Below are positions 45,331-55,282 of a stretch of DNA of 64,000 nt, one piece after another. The first letter of the stretch is position 1. Every line of letters begins with the position of its first letter. The notes under the pieces were generated by a model. That model did no database searches. It saw only the letters and a program-made list of their open reading frames with translations, and was not told the origin of the DNA. Made by a program: the position numbers and the translations under genes. The stretch comes from Oscarella lobularis (taxonomy: Eukaryota; Porifera; Homoscleromorpha; Homosclerophorida; Oscarellidae): contig NC_089192.1 in the NCBI RefSeq assembly GCF_947507565.1, positions 1,546,690-1,610,689 on the forward strand, in the 5' to 3' direction.

Positions 45331-46738
45331 GCGAACCGTTGAAACTGTAAGAGAAACAAGTGACAAAACGGAAACGCCGCGGCGCGATGAATTTATGCGC
45401 ATTAGAGAACGGAGAGGAGCGAATTGGAAAACAAGGGGGCGCGACGCAAACACACAGGATGCTTCCCACGATCGGGTGCCCACAATAAGGAGATGAGGTC
45501 CGGGTTCTTTCCTCCTTTGTTCGACGATCGTTTTTTCTCTCTTATCCGACGACGACTAACTCGCCGTAGACGATTTGCGTTTGATGCGTTTTGGAACGTT
45601 TGCGACGACGTGGGACGCCACAGTCGCTCTCTTGACTCGATCCGTCTTTCGATAGGTAGGCGCTGTCGTCTGTCGTTGCCATTCTCCGGTAAACAAGGTA
45701 GTATTATCTCTGATGAGACGAGCTACAGTACACGCAAATAACTTTGCACGCCTCGAGTCGACGGGCACTCTTTGAACGGGGCGGCCAACTTCTTCAGAAT
45801 TTTTAATTCTAATTGCTGGCAGGCATTTTCAAAAAGAAAAAATAATTTGCAAAATATCCCCAAGCTTATATGCAAACTGGGAATAGGAACCTAATAAAAA
45901 ATAAAAGTAAAATTACTCACTAGAAACAAAATTTACCTGTGTTATTTCAACTGGAAAAAGTGTAGAAGTAATTACGATGTGGTGCAACTTTGCATTTTTC
46001 AAATTTGCACCAGAGGATTGGAACTCCTCAAAATCAACTTTTAGATTCTCCGAAGTCAGTGCGGGTAGAAGCTCGCGATGATTAATTAAGAGGAAGTTGA
46101 GCCTCCGTTTTTGTGCAGAGGCACCTTAAACACGGATGACGGCCTTAATTAACAAATTAACAAAGAATAAAAAATGAGAGTAGCTATACCTGCTGCTCCT
46201 GAAAGTCCGTAGATTTTGCGCAAGAAATCATAGTCACCAAAAACAAAAAAACAAAAACGCTTTCCACTGACAGTTATAGAGTTTAGGACGTTAGCTAATT
46301 AATTGATCTTTTGCTTACTTCCAAGTGCCATCAAACATTCTCAACATTTCGTTTTTGTATCTTTCGAGGGCAACGTTCAAGTTGGTAATGGAATCCGTGG
46401 CTTGGAAAAAGCATACCGTGTCTGTGTTCTAATAAAAAATTTTTCTTTACCATGCATTCTATTTCAATATTACCTTGATCGAGTTGACCGCATGAACATT
46501 TCCGATCTGGAAGGCAAACTTTAAAGATCCTCCGCTATGATGGCCTCCAATTTCAATCCAGTTTTCAGATTCAAGAATGCAGTTTCTGTGCCACGTCAGC
46601 TTTAGCTGCTATTCGTCCTTGCAGTGATTATAAAAGCATGTGATATCTACAACGTTTCAGGAGTGATGCGATAGCTCAACGGGGGGGCTGGGACAAAATG
46701 AACAGCGGGGCACGTGACGGGTACGGGTTCGAACCCAG
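45331..46738. other. intergenic, no gene supported
   Basis: Open frames at 45424-45741 (plus) and 45556-45768 (minus) are Arg-rich but motif-free. A frame at 46303-46524 (plus) may be part of an upstream exon of the next HECT-type gene, but I cannot show it. A polymerase III-like box B (gggttcgaaccc) lies at 46727-46738. Confidence 0.4.
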
Positions 46739-48385
46739 GTGGAATTCGCTTCTATTGAAGCGGGAAAAGAAAGAGCACAAGCAAGCATCGTCACATCTCG
46801 GCGCATATTAGTAATTTCATATGTAGCTGTATATAACCATTTCGCATTGATCCCTGTTTGTAGAACATACGTCAGAACAGTTATTACAATTTCGGATTCT
46901 GAAGGAAGTGACGACCATTTCAATCAATCAGACGTTGAACAGGAGGAAACCGAACGGTATGCAAACAGCACCGACGTTTTTTGGAACTGTTCTATATTCA
47001 TGATTTTCCTTATTTCATTGATAGGGATTATTCTGATGTTGACATGAGCAATCTCATATCTTTTGTCCACGCAAATTTTCCGCATATCAACCGATACTAC
47101 CAAGCAAGGGTCTACGACAGAATTGACGTGAGAAGGGGAGGCATCTATGGAAGTGCACTCCGCGCTTTCAGACGCGATCAGATAAGCGGAAGCTGAATTT
47201 TGAGAATTCACTAAGCTGGCGCGGACGATGGGGGCCTTCGCCGTGCACGACTTCCTGACGCGGTTGATGCTCTATCTTAGTGAAAGTTCCTTGTTTTGTG
47301 GAACCGCCAACAGAAAAATGCCATCGATTAGTACAAAAAACCTGCAAGATGGGCTTTATCGTTTTGCTGGAATGATGATGGATATCAATCGTTCAAGAAG
47401 GATTGTCCCGCTTTTTTGGCAAGGTAAGCCTTTAGCTTATACAGGCATTCTGAACAACAAACGTTTAATTGATGGGGATTTAGATCAGTGGTTTTAGGCC
47501 TATCTCCTACAAGCGAGGAATAAGCCGGTGATCAATGAAGTTTGCGACGCCAGTTTGCAAACGAGTCTTGAAAAGGTTTGACAGTACATGGGGTTAGGCA
47601 AATGATAAAGGATGCCGTGTTCATTAGCTAGTAGCGTGTGAGACAGACAGCGAAGTTTCGAACGCAATTAAGAGCGATGAATACGATTTTCGTTTTCATT
47701 TGGGTTACGGCAAGTTGCCTTCTTGTTTTAAGAAAGAAGATGCATCCAAATTGGTTGAAGCAACTTGCATCAATCACGTAAATATCACAACTTGTTCCAT
47801 CTTATTGTAATCCTCTTTCAGGTGATTTATTCCAGAAAGGCGGAAATCGACCAAATTGCGGAAGGTTTGCAGAGTTTCCAGCTATTATCTTTTCTGAGAA
47901 ACAATACCGAAATTGGCTATCACACGCTTCACGCACAAAAAAGCCCAGCTTTGACAGTCGATTCCTTTCTCGACCTTTTCGTGATTCATGATCAGGCCGA
48001 AGAAGGATCGACAAGAGAGCAGTGCAAGATGGAATTTATCTTAATTTTTCTGATTTTGCAAAGGACATTTTTGCTGAAAGTAAGCGACTGCCTTTCCTTG
48101 GGCGACCATTGGACATACTGTCTTTCTGTAGAAATTGACATCAACGGAGACATCCTTAAGCTGAGCAATGTCCTTTCTTTCCTAACGGGTTCCGAAGAGA
48201 TCCCTCTTTGTACGTATCACGTGAAACCAAGCCTTCACTTGAACCAAGGCCTTGAAGGGTTTATGACGGTTTCGACATGCTCCTTGAAGGCCTATTTTGG
48301 TGTTCATCACGCTGGAGAGTATGAGAAATTTCGAGATGATTTCGTTTTTGCCATTGGCAATGCCCCTGGATACTTTAGGGTTTGA
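46739..48385 (+). pseudogene. HECT-type E3 ligase-like gene, copy 3, degenerate
   Basis: Exon pieces align with the HECT fold: ITISDSEGSDDHFNQSD (46880); the N-lobe start RIDVRRGGIYGSALRAFRRD (47110-47180); a degraded DDGGLRR remnant near 47230; SSLFCGTANRKMPSISTKNL with GLYRFAGMMMDIN (47280-47390); and the C-lobe KLSNVLSFLTGSEEIPLCTY followed by the catalytic-Cys block GFMTVSTCSLKAYF and EYEKFRDDFVFAIGNAPGYF, ending at the TGA 48383-48385. The Cys (in STC) is retained, but the N-lobe frame is broken in several places. It is related in layout to the HECT genes at 38.4 and 55.3 kb but diverged in sequence. Confidence 0.6.
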
Positions 48386-48665
48386 AAGTACCAGGAACTG
48401 ACTTTCGTTACAGTTACGATTAGTGTAATGTCTTACACATGTTGACTGATTGTGTTGCTTTGAAAGCATTCTGAGGTAATGAAGAGTAATGTCTGATGAT
48501 TGCATAATTCAGTTGAAATACAGCATCACATTATTAGCAGTCCACATAAGCATACGGGGGATATAACAATACGGAAGTCCACTTAGACACTGAACCTCAT
48601 GATCTACTTTTCCGCTGTGCTACGGGCTGTAGGCGACTATTTCTGAACTCAAATCACTCTGAGAA
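48386..48665. other. spacer
   Basis: No feature recognised. Confidence 0.35.
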
Positions 48666-48803
48666 ATGGCATCTTTGCAAGAGTACATTCAATCTATTCC
48701 ACGAACAATTGAAGAAGGTCGTCGCGCTATTTCTCTCATGCATCCTGCCGCTCTATCGACAGCAATGGCAAAACTTGAAAGCGCTAAAGATGTTTTGGGT
48801 TAA
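48666..48803 (+). CDS. short unknown frame or first exon
   Basis: ATG-initiated frame of 45 codons (MASLQEYIQSIPRTIEEGRR ... AKDVLG) ending in TAA. The composition is helix-forming and coding-like. It could be a complete small protein or a stray first exon of a decayed gene. No family recognised. Confidence 0.25.
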   Translation: MASLQEYIQSIPRTIEEGRRAISLMHPAALSTAMAKLESAKDVLG

Positions 48804-48891
48804 TTAAGTTCTTCAACCAATTACGGTGAGCGCTCTAACTCAAGTCAGCTTGCACTCTTTTACTCATTGACGTAATTAATTATTTCAATTA

Positions 48892-48960
48892 AGGAAGTTA
48901 GCGTCGTATTGCCTAGCTGCATAGAGCGTCGTATTGCCTAGCTGCATGGAGCGTCGTACG
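48892..48960. repeat. 27-bp tandem repeat, ~2.5 copies
   Basis: The unit gcgtcgtattgcctagctgca plus tagag/tggag repeats directly, immediately before and across the start of the next frame. Confidence 0.85.
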
Positions 48961-49239
48961 CCGAACAGGCCAAAGCGTTATCGCCTTTGGCGCGATGAAA
49001 AAACCGAAATCCCAAAGCAAACCCGCAGTTATTGGCGGAAGAAGCAATCATTGGCTTCCGTCGCTGAGACAAATCTCAACCCAATGACCACTTCAGACTC
49101 CGAGGCAGTGCCTGCAATTCGAGTCGTTAACTGCGGGCCTGCGCCAGACGCGCAGTCGGCCTCGGCTTCCGACCCCGAATCTGAGGTGAACTCCGACCGA
49201 CTCGAAAGGGAACTCGTCGTACAGTGCCTCCCAGCATAA
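48934..49239 (+). CDS. unknown basic-to-acidic protein frame
   Basis: Frame of 101 codons with a strongly basic first half (RRTPNRPKRYRLWRDEKTEI) and an Asp/Ser-rich second half (DSEAVPAIRV ... SASASDPESEVNSD), ending in TAA. The ATG lies inside a short tandem repeat, so the true start is doubtful. The composition resembles DNA-binding N-termini of some transposase accessory proteins, but no motif can be named. Confidence 0.3.
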   Translation: MPSCMERRTPNRPKRYRLWRDEKTEIPKQTRSYWRKKQSLASVAETNLNPMTTSDSEAVPAIRVVNCGPAPDAQSASASDPESEVNSDRLERELVVQCLPA

Positions 49240-49755
49240 ATTTCCAATCCGATAGCGCGCGCTTAAATGGCGCGTCATTCAAATTCTGTTCGCGCAATTT
49301 TTTTCTTACTTTGTAGTCGCTTTTGTCATGCTTGCGTGCTTCTTCTAACGTAATATTTAAGAGAAATACAGTTCACCTTAGTCAAACTGGCCAAATAACC
49401 TTCGGAGTCCAACGTCATCAAAAAAGGCTGTTTTTAGTGTCTAAGACGACCATACACGAAAAACTTCCTTAAGAGCTTTGGTCGGAAAAGCATTTATCTA
49501 ACTTTTCATCGTGGCGTTTTGCTTCATTCGCTCGGGATCGTCTTTTAGAGGTCGAAATGTCACTTTGAAGTGTCTCTCTTCACGGCTGTTTTGTGGGCGA
49601 CTGCGCGAACGCGCGGTCTCGCGAATACGCGCTAACGCATTATAAGGAAATTTTCTAACTTTTCATCGTTGGAAATTGCGGAAATCGTCTTTGTTTTGGA
49701 GATATGGCGTTCCAAAATTAGGAGTCGTTTCCTTTAGCGCACTTCACTTCCGGTA
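49240..49755. other. intergenic; probable promoter side of the HIRAN gene
   Basis: No gene. The short phrase ttttcatcgt(t/g)g occurs twice (about 49504 and 49661), as does a ggcgtttt/ggcgttcc context. No other structure. Confidence 0.35.
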
Positions 49756-50203
49756 ATGGAAACCACTCGATTTATCTGTAGCGTCGCAGGCATTCGTTTT
49801 TACGACTACTACGACGACATTGGAGAGGGACTGCGCGTCGTTTGCGAATGGGAGCGGGGTAATCGGCACGACCCCAATGCCGTGGGCGGAGATCGGGGGC
49901 CGTCGGAGGATGATGGGCCACTTGGAGCGCGCCTATTCAGAAATCGTCGGCGGATATCTCAAGCACGGACGCGTGACGGCCAATGGGTGAGCTCACAATA
50001 GTCTCGTACAGTATATCCATTCCAAGAATGTTCACTCTTCCAGGGAATTCATTACTGGGCCATATGCCAAGGGGTCTGGCAGCTACAGGAATAGGGTGGC
50101 GGACGTACGCATCATTATGAAGGGGGATAAGACGGCAATAATTATCATTGAAGACGAAGTGAGACATTTTAAAAAATCTAAATTTAATAAATATATGTTA
50201 TAA
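49756..50203 (+). CDS. stand-alone HIRAN-domain mini-gene, two exons
   Basis: Exon 1 (49756-49986) starts METTRFICSVAGIRFYDYYD and carries the HIRAN landmarks: V-x-G near the start, an R-V-x-x-x-x-E strand (LRVVCEWERG) and N-x-x-D-P-N-A-V. After DPNAV the frame must change by one base to reach the expected GHLERAYSEIVGGYLKHG. Exon 2 (50045-50203, acceptor tcttccag) encodes EFITGPYAKGSGSYRNRVAD, a run of Ile and a TAA stop. HIRAN domains bind single-stranded 3' DNA ends in HLTF-type proteins; here no helicase follows, so it is either a small DNA-binding protein or a TE-borne gene. The frame change raises the chance of decay. Confidence 0.55.
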
Positions 50204-50509
50204 TTACGTGCTTTCCGTGTTCAACTTTCTTTTCATTTTCAATGGCTTTTAGAAAAGCCTGGGTATGTATGGCCGTGTTCGGCCAGTATTTGCTGTAGTG
50301 TGCTTAATTGTTTTAGGCTCAGTCACAAAAATCGACAGGCCGTTTAACAAGACAATTTCATCTTCCCTCCCTCCCTCCCTCCCGCCCACTCCCCTCAAAA
50401 TCACTGCCAGTCACTAAGTAAATGACTCCACATTTACTCTCCTGTGTGACTTATACTTCTTCACCGCTGTTTTGATTGCTTCACCCCCTACACAGTAGGT
50501 AAGTTCCAG
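50204..50509. other. spacer with (CCCT)n microsatellite
   Basis: The tract ccctccctccctccctcccgccc lies at about 50368-50392. Nothing else. Confidence 0.6.
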
Positions 50510-52194
50510 ATAATAATCATTAACTTTTTTTACCTTCAGCGCCACTTCTATAAGCATGTTGATATTCACGTGCTTTCCGGAAAAATTTTCTTATTAAATC
50601 TACAGAAACAAGATCAAGTCCTTCTGGGACAGTTTTTCTTAAAGTGACTATGTTATAATTGCACATAGCTCTTGTGTGGCGTTTGGCTTGTCCCCATGCT
50701 CTCTCAATAGGACTGAAATGATTCTTGTGAGAATTGATTTTTATGTTTGAAAATTTGTACTTCAGTTCGCAGTGAAATTTTGGAAGAAAAAGTACATGAT
50801 GTCCCCTTGATTCAATGAAAGTTTGAACCAGGCATTTCTCATTGGCAAAATCTTCGTGCTTCCGCAATTCCATAATCATATCCGGTCTAAGCATTCCTGT
50901 GACGTCAACGCCTCGCTCAATAAGAACCTAGTGTGCACATAATTATTGCATATGTTTGTCTTTCAAAATTTCACCTGCTTGAGTCCTTTTGCTTCTCCTG
51001 CTTCGTTGTCCATTGAGAAAGGTTGTCCCCTGAAGTAGGTGTCGCGCATGATGGGCTACTTGTTTCCTGGCTTCACGTTCATCCGACCAGCCACTAAAGC
51101 ATCGTCTGCAAAAGCGACATGGTTCGAACTAAAATATATGCATAAATGATTTGAAAATAATTTTACAATTGTCTTTTAACCTTTGGTCAAATACCCAAAG
51201 AAGAGTATATTGATTCCTAGAATATTTCCTCTCCGCGATGTCCACTGCCTTCTTCACATGTTCCAGAAATTTGTCCCTTGTCCAATATCCATCCCGATTT
51301 ACTCCATATTCAATAACCTTCCTTGCTTCTTCTCTTGGTACAAGAGGAACGGCATTATGATCTATTCTAAGATACCCATCATATTCTTCAATGAAATCTG
51401 CAACCATAAGTCCTGATCCTCGGCCCTAGAATGCCTGTTACTTAGGTACTTTTTTTGAAAGAATATCACCTTTGGTTTGATGGCAGTCTGATCCGGTTGG
51501 GCCCACATCATTCCTTGATCGTCATTTGACTGGAATGAGGATTCGTCATGGTACAGAGTCACAAGCTCTTTTCCAGCCGTCTGATCACCTAAAACACAGC
51601 TAGTGAAAATAGTGAATTTTTGTTATATTATTTCTGACCTATAGAATAAGCGATATCAGGAAGTCTGTCGTCTGGAAGAGGTGGTTGTCGATGAGTCGTT
51701 TGCAGTAGAAAAATAGAGTCCAAAAATTGTTCTCGTTCTTCCAAAACGTCGGGTCTCTCATGGCCATCAATGTACACGGACTTCCGGTTAGCAGAGACCC
51801 GTCGAAAACCTAAACTGTGAAGAAAACGCGAAGCAGTGGAAATGGAAATGGCACGGGGAAAGCCATAAGGGAGATTTAACTTAGGAATGATATTAGTGTT
51901 AAGATTATGTGCAAAGGATGCCAGGGTCATATTAGCCCTATATGTGTTAGTTTTGTATATAATATTAAAAGGACCATATGTATTACAGTAGACCACTACA
52001 GTGAGTTTTGCGCTTGCGCAGTTTTCTAGAGCGTCACAAACGTCCCGTGCACCGTTATTAGACGCATGAAGGTATACTGGGTCTCTGTTGTCGTCGCTAC
52101 TAAAGTCACGTGACAAAAACATTAGCGAAAACGGTAGAAATTGGTTGATTTTCGAAAGGACAGGAAAACGACGAAACGTTTTGTCGTTTCGCAC
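50510..52194 (-). pseudogene. DDE transposase, superfamily uncertain
   Basis: Minus-strand exons read: an IS..TA..FLHSLGF helix-turn segment (ISISTASRFLHSLGFRR) near 51800; catalytic block 1 LYHDESSFQSNDDQGMMWAQ near 51540; GYWTRDKFLEHVKKAVDIAE near 51250; block 2 LLWVFDQ with NHVAFADDALVAGRMN near 51190-51070; and MRDTYFRGQPFSMDNEAGEA near 51030. Then come RGVDVTGMLRPDMIMELRKH near 50900 and LFLPKFHCEL, intron, PIERAWGQAKRH near 50780-50690, which holds the final acid. The pattern (HDES, FDNSSNH-like, PKFHCELN.IE) is a widespread fungal/invertebrate cut-and-paste family with a Tc1/mariner-like fold. Introns near 51450, 50960 and 50740 are inferred. The 5' end is unclear. Confidence 0.7.
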
Positions 52195-52786
52195 ATCGTT
52201 TGACGTTAGAATTTTGATGTGAGGCTTCTATGTTCCCCAATATGACGTCAACACTCCACTACGTCATCAGAAATACCCAAAAACGATTGAAAACATATAC
52301 AATTTTGTGTCTATTATAGATAACAGTTTTTTGGTACTAGATACATTTTTTTCAATTTCTTTAGAATAAAAGAAAGTAAATTAGTTCGAATTTTATTTTT
52401 TTAGCGCGCGCTATTTCTTCGATGTCGTTTTTGGCTCATTTTTGATGTTTCACCCATTCAGATGATGTAATAGGATATTCTTTATCTCTGTTTTCTCGCG
52501 TTAGCCGTAAATGTCGCGTTTCGCCCGAAAAAACGCCGATTTCGAGATGGGTGCGCGCGCTAAAAGACGGAATTGTTAAGCGTTTTCTCATTTACTCTCG
52601 TGTCAATGGACCCAGAAGAAGCAGCCGCAGCTATTTTGGACGTTTCTGGCGACGCGGAAGACCTTCGATTCGAAGATGAGGACGAAATGGCAAGTTTCGA
52701 AGAGGAATTGCCTGGTTGTCATGGAAACGTGTCGCAAACACTTGTCGTCTAGACGGTAAGCTATATTTATGCTAACTGTTGCGTTT
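52195..52786. other. spacer between two transposase pieces
   Basis: AT-rich at 52270-52420. It contains one short plus-strand frame described separately. Confidence 0.4.
52606..52752 (+). CDS. short acidic frame
   Basis: ATG-initiated 48-residue acidic peptide (MDPEEAAAAILDVSGDAEDL ... FEEELPGC) ending in TAG. Acidic N-termini of this sort occur in some transposases (for example piggyBac types), but nothing downstream supports that. It may be an isolated first exon. Confidence 0.25.
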   Translation: MDPEEAAAAILDVSGDAEDLRFEDEDEMASFEEELPGCHGNVSQTLVV

Positions 52787-53473
52787 CTATTGCAGATAAA
52801 AATGAATCCACTCTAACAACACTTGAGTGTTAACAAAAGCCAGACACTGGAGTGGTACTTTGTCCCGTAAAGGGTTAGGCATGCCACGGACACAAGCATT
52901 GCTTCGCGCCCACTTAGCAGCCTTAGTCCTGACATCCTCTTGACTAATCAATGAAGGACGAGCATACTTTCCGCGCATGTACGGAGAGAACTCGCCTCGA
53001 TTATCGATTAAATCCCTCCTCCACGTGCGAATGGTTCTTGCAGTTCGTGCGACAATCTCTGCTGATTTTTCCGATGCAGCCATGATTCCCAGTCCGACTT
53101 CTTGTCTAAACAATTCGTAAAGAACCAAGGAAATAATTTTCAAATCGTCTAAGGGTCGCGATTGGACCCAATGCACTAATGCGTCCCAAACTTCGTCTTC
53201 TGCGAACGGCAGCTCTTTATCGTCCGAGTCGTGACCGGCAGGTGACTGTGGACGAGGAGGAGGAGGTGGAGGCGGAGGAGAAAGAGGAGTGTCAGTGGGA
53301 GTTTCCTCGCGATCGTGGGAGAGTGACACTGATCCGGCTTCTTCTGGCAAAAGGACCAGTCGTAAGTTCAGTTCGTGTCCGCGTTGAGAGTAAAGAGATT
53401 TAAGCTGTCGCTTCGATCTTTTTTCGGCCATCGTTTCGAGAGAGAACCAGAAAAGGTAAAGCGCGCAAGCCAT
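52787..53473 (-). pseudogene. N-terminal piece of a related DDE transposase
   Basis: Frame of 228 codons: a proline-rich stretch (TPLSPPPPPPPPRPQSP), then a helical segment (IMAASEKSAEIVARTARTIR, TWRRDLIDNRGEFSPYMRGK) and RTKAAKWARSNACVRGMPNP ... LAFVNTQVLL. This is the N-terminal half expected for the DDE transposase just downstream. The F..+N..L step appears a second time near 51920 in the neighbour (SFAHNLNTNIIPKL), so the two pieces overlap in content and probably derive from two insertions. Otherwise they would be one gene with an 800-bp intron. Confidence 0.6.
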
Positions 53474-54850
53474 CGCTTGGCAACGGGACGCGGTGCCTAA
53501 CGGTCTTTTGAGCTAATCCAATTATGCGTCACGTCACATGATGCCGCGAATCGCTCTCATTGGCTACGAAGAGGACTACGTTCTACGACTACAAGAAGGA
53601 CGTCACTAAATAGATTAGGGCCTCCCCACCCCAGCGATCGTTTCGGGGACCCCGTACGACCTTCGGTTGCTAAGCTAGCGCACTTTAAACGAGTGGAAAT
53701 TTATGCTGAGAAGCACTGTACTTGGAAGACTGGGAGGTTTTTGACCGAGATGAACGTGCGTAATCGTATGGGCGTCAGAAAGTGTCCTATACATGTCGAG
53801 CCCTGATTGGTTGCAATGATAAATTAACGCCCCACTTGGTGTACACGTGTCTTTGATTTAAGGACTTTGTACGCTTTTAGGGAACGTTGGTAACACCGTT
53901 GATTGTCCCAATGTTGAGTCGGCGCCTGAGTGAGAATGTGAGACAACTTTATAATTCAGCGAAAATCAGTGTTTGAAATACATTTTTATCACTCTGCATT
54001 TCTGTCAAAGTCTCAAATGAGCATTCTGTGTCGTATGCTATGGATCGATGTTCATGAGGATTTAGGAATGAAAGCCCATGTATAAATTTTTGCCTTCGAA
54101 GCCCATGTATAAATTTTTGCCTTCGACAGCGTCCATAAACAACGATTGTGAAACATGCAGGTAGTAGCAATCTAGGGATGTATACGTTGGATTCGATCCA
54201 AGTAAAGTATGTGATCTTGCTCAATAAACGCAATCGGCCAAGTCCGATCTCATATATCGCAGAAAGCTAAAATGCGACAATTTTCCTAAATCGCATGCAC
54301 CGACAGTTAGTATGCGTCTAAGGCGTCATGCGATGGAGACGTACGTTTCTATATTCGCGTGTATACGACCTCGCATAAGCGCGTACGGTGGGCGTACGTC
54401 CTATTAATAGATCGACTCGACGTCGTATGATCATTGTCATTAGATTTTATGCATGAGGGGGAGTGAGTTCGGATGAGGTAGCGGCCTTCGGGGAGTGAGT
54501 TCGGATGAGGTAGTGGCCTTCGCGCTGAGGACTCGTCCAAACTCAAGAGTAAGGACGATTTCGAACGAGAATTTCTGCACGGGGAAAGAGCCGTCAGAAT
54601 TTAAGCTACTTAGCAGCGCGGACGGCCGAATATTTCACTGAACAACTTTAACGTATTTCCGAATAATCAAGACTCGCAAAGGTGCATATCGGAAAAGCGA
54701 AACGACGAGTAATTGATCTGCGACTTTCAACTGCACTCTCGTTCAGAGAGCGCTCCCACTTGGCTTTTCAGTCCAGGAGATATCCGATGAAGATCTTATC
54801 TGCGATTTTGAAGGATGTGATGAAGTCGGAGGAGAAACTATCGTCCTAAC
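53474..54850. other. intergenic with two short tandem duplications
   Basis: Direct duplication of aagcccatgtataaattttt + gccttcg at 54068-54125, and of gggagtgagttcggatgagg + tag.ggccttcg at 54458-54523. No gene can be supported. Confidence 0.55.
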
Positions 54851-55029
54851 ATGCCTTTCCATTTAAGGTGCATAAACTCCAATTCGTGCATTTACTGCCA
54901 GACTTTTCTCTGGAAAAAAATCAAAGATCTGAGTCAAAAATTCAACGCGACACTTCTAACTTTAGAAATGGAAGAAGAAAGAGAAGATCCTCTAGGCACA
55001 AATGAAAACTATGGAACGATAAACCGGCA

Positions 55030-55195
55030 AATATTCGCAACCCGTATATGTATTCGCAACGTGCACATATGTATTCGCAACGACCATATATGCATTCGCA
55101 ACGTGCGCGTATACATTCGCAACGTCCGCATATGCATTCGCAACGGGTTTGTATGCGTTCGCAACGGGCTCATATGCGTTCGCAACGGGCCAGCC
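55030..55195 (+). repeat. 21-bp tandem repeat encoding a 7-residue motif
   Basis: About eight units of the form cgtgcacatatgtattcgcaa. Every unit is 21 bp, so one frame reads a heptad-like series (ICIRNVH, ICIRNDH, ICIRNVR, VYIRNVR ...). The open frame around it (54851-55402) overlaps the start of the next gene and has no domain. Confidence 0.9.
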
Positions 55196-55282
55196 ACGTA
55201 CCTAAACACTCTCCAATCCGGGAGGTACTTGTGCGGGCGTTTTACGGGCTCTTTCTCGCATCGTTTTGGGCGCAAAACAGAC

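Noticed and set aside
46668-46745. tRNA gene (box A-like tagctcaacggg and box B gggttcgaaccc)
   Set aside because: No cloverleaf with paired acceptor and T stems can be drawn. At most a tRNA-derived SINE remnant.
51628-52194. First ~90 residues of the 188-codon minus-strand frame as transposase
   Set aside because: Only the last half fits the family; the beginning is probably intron or flank read through by chance.
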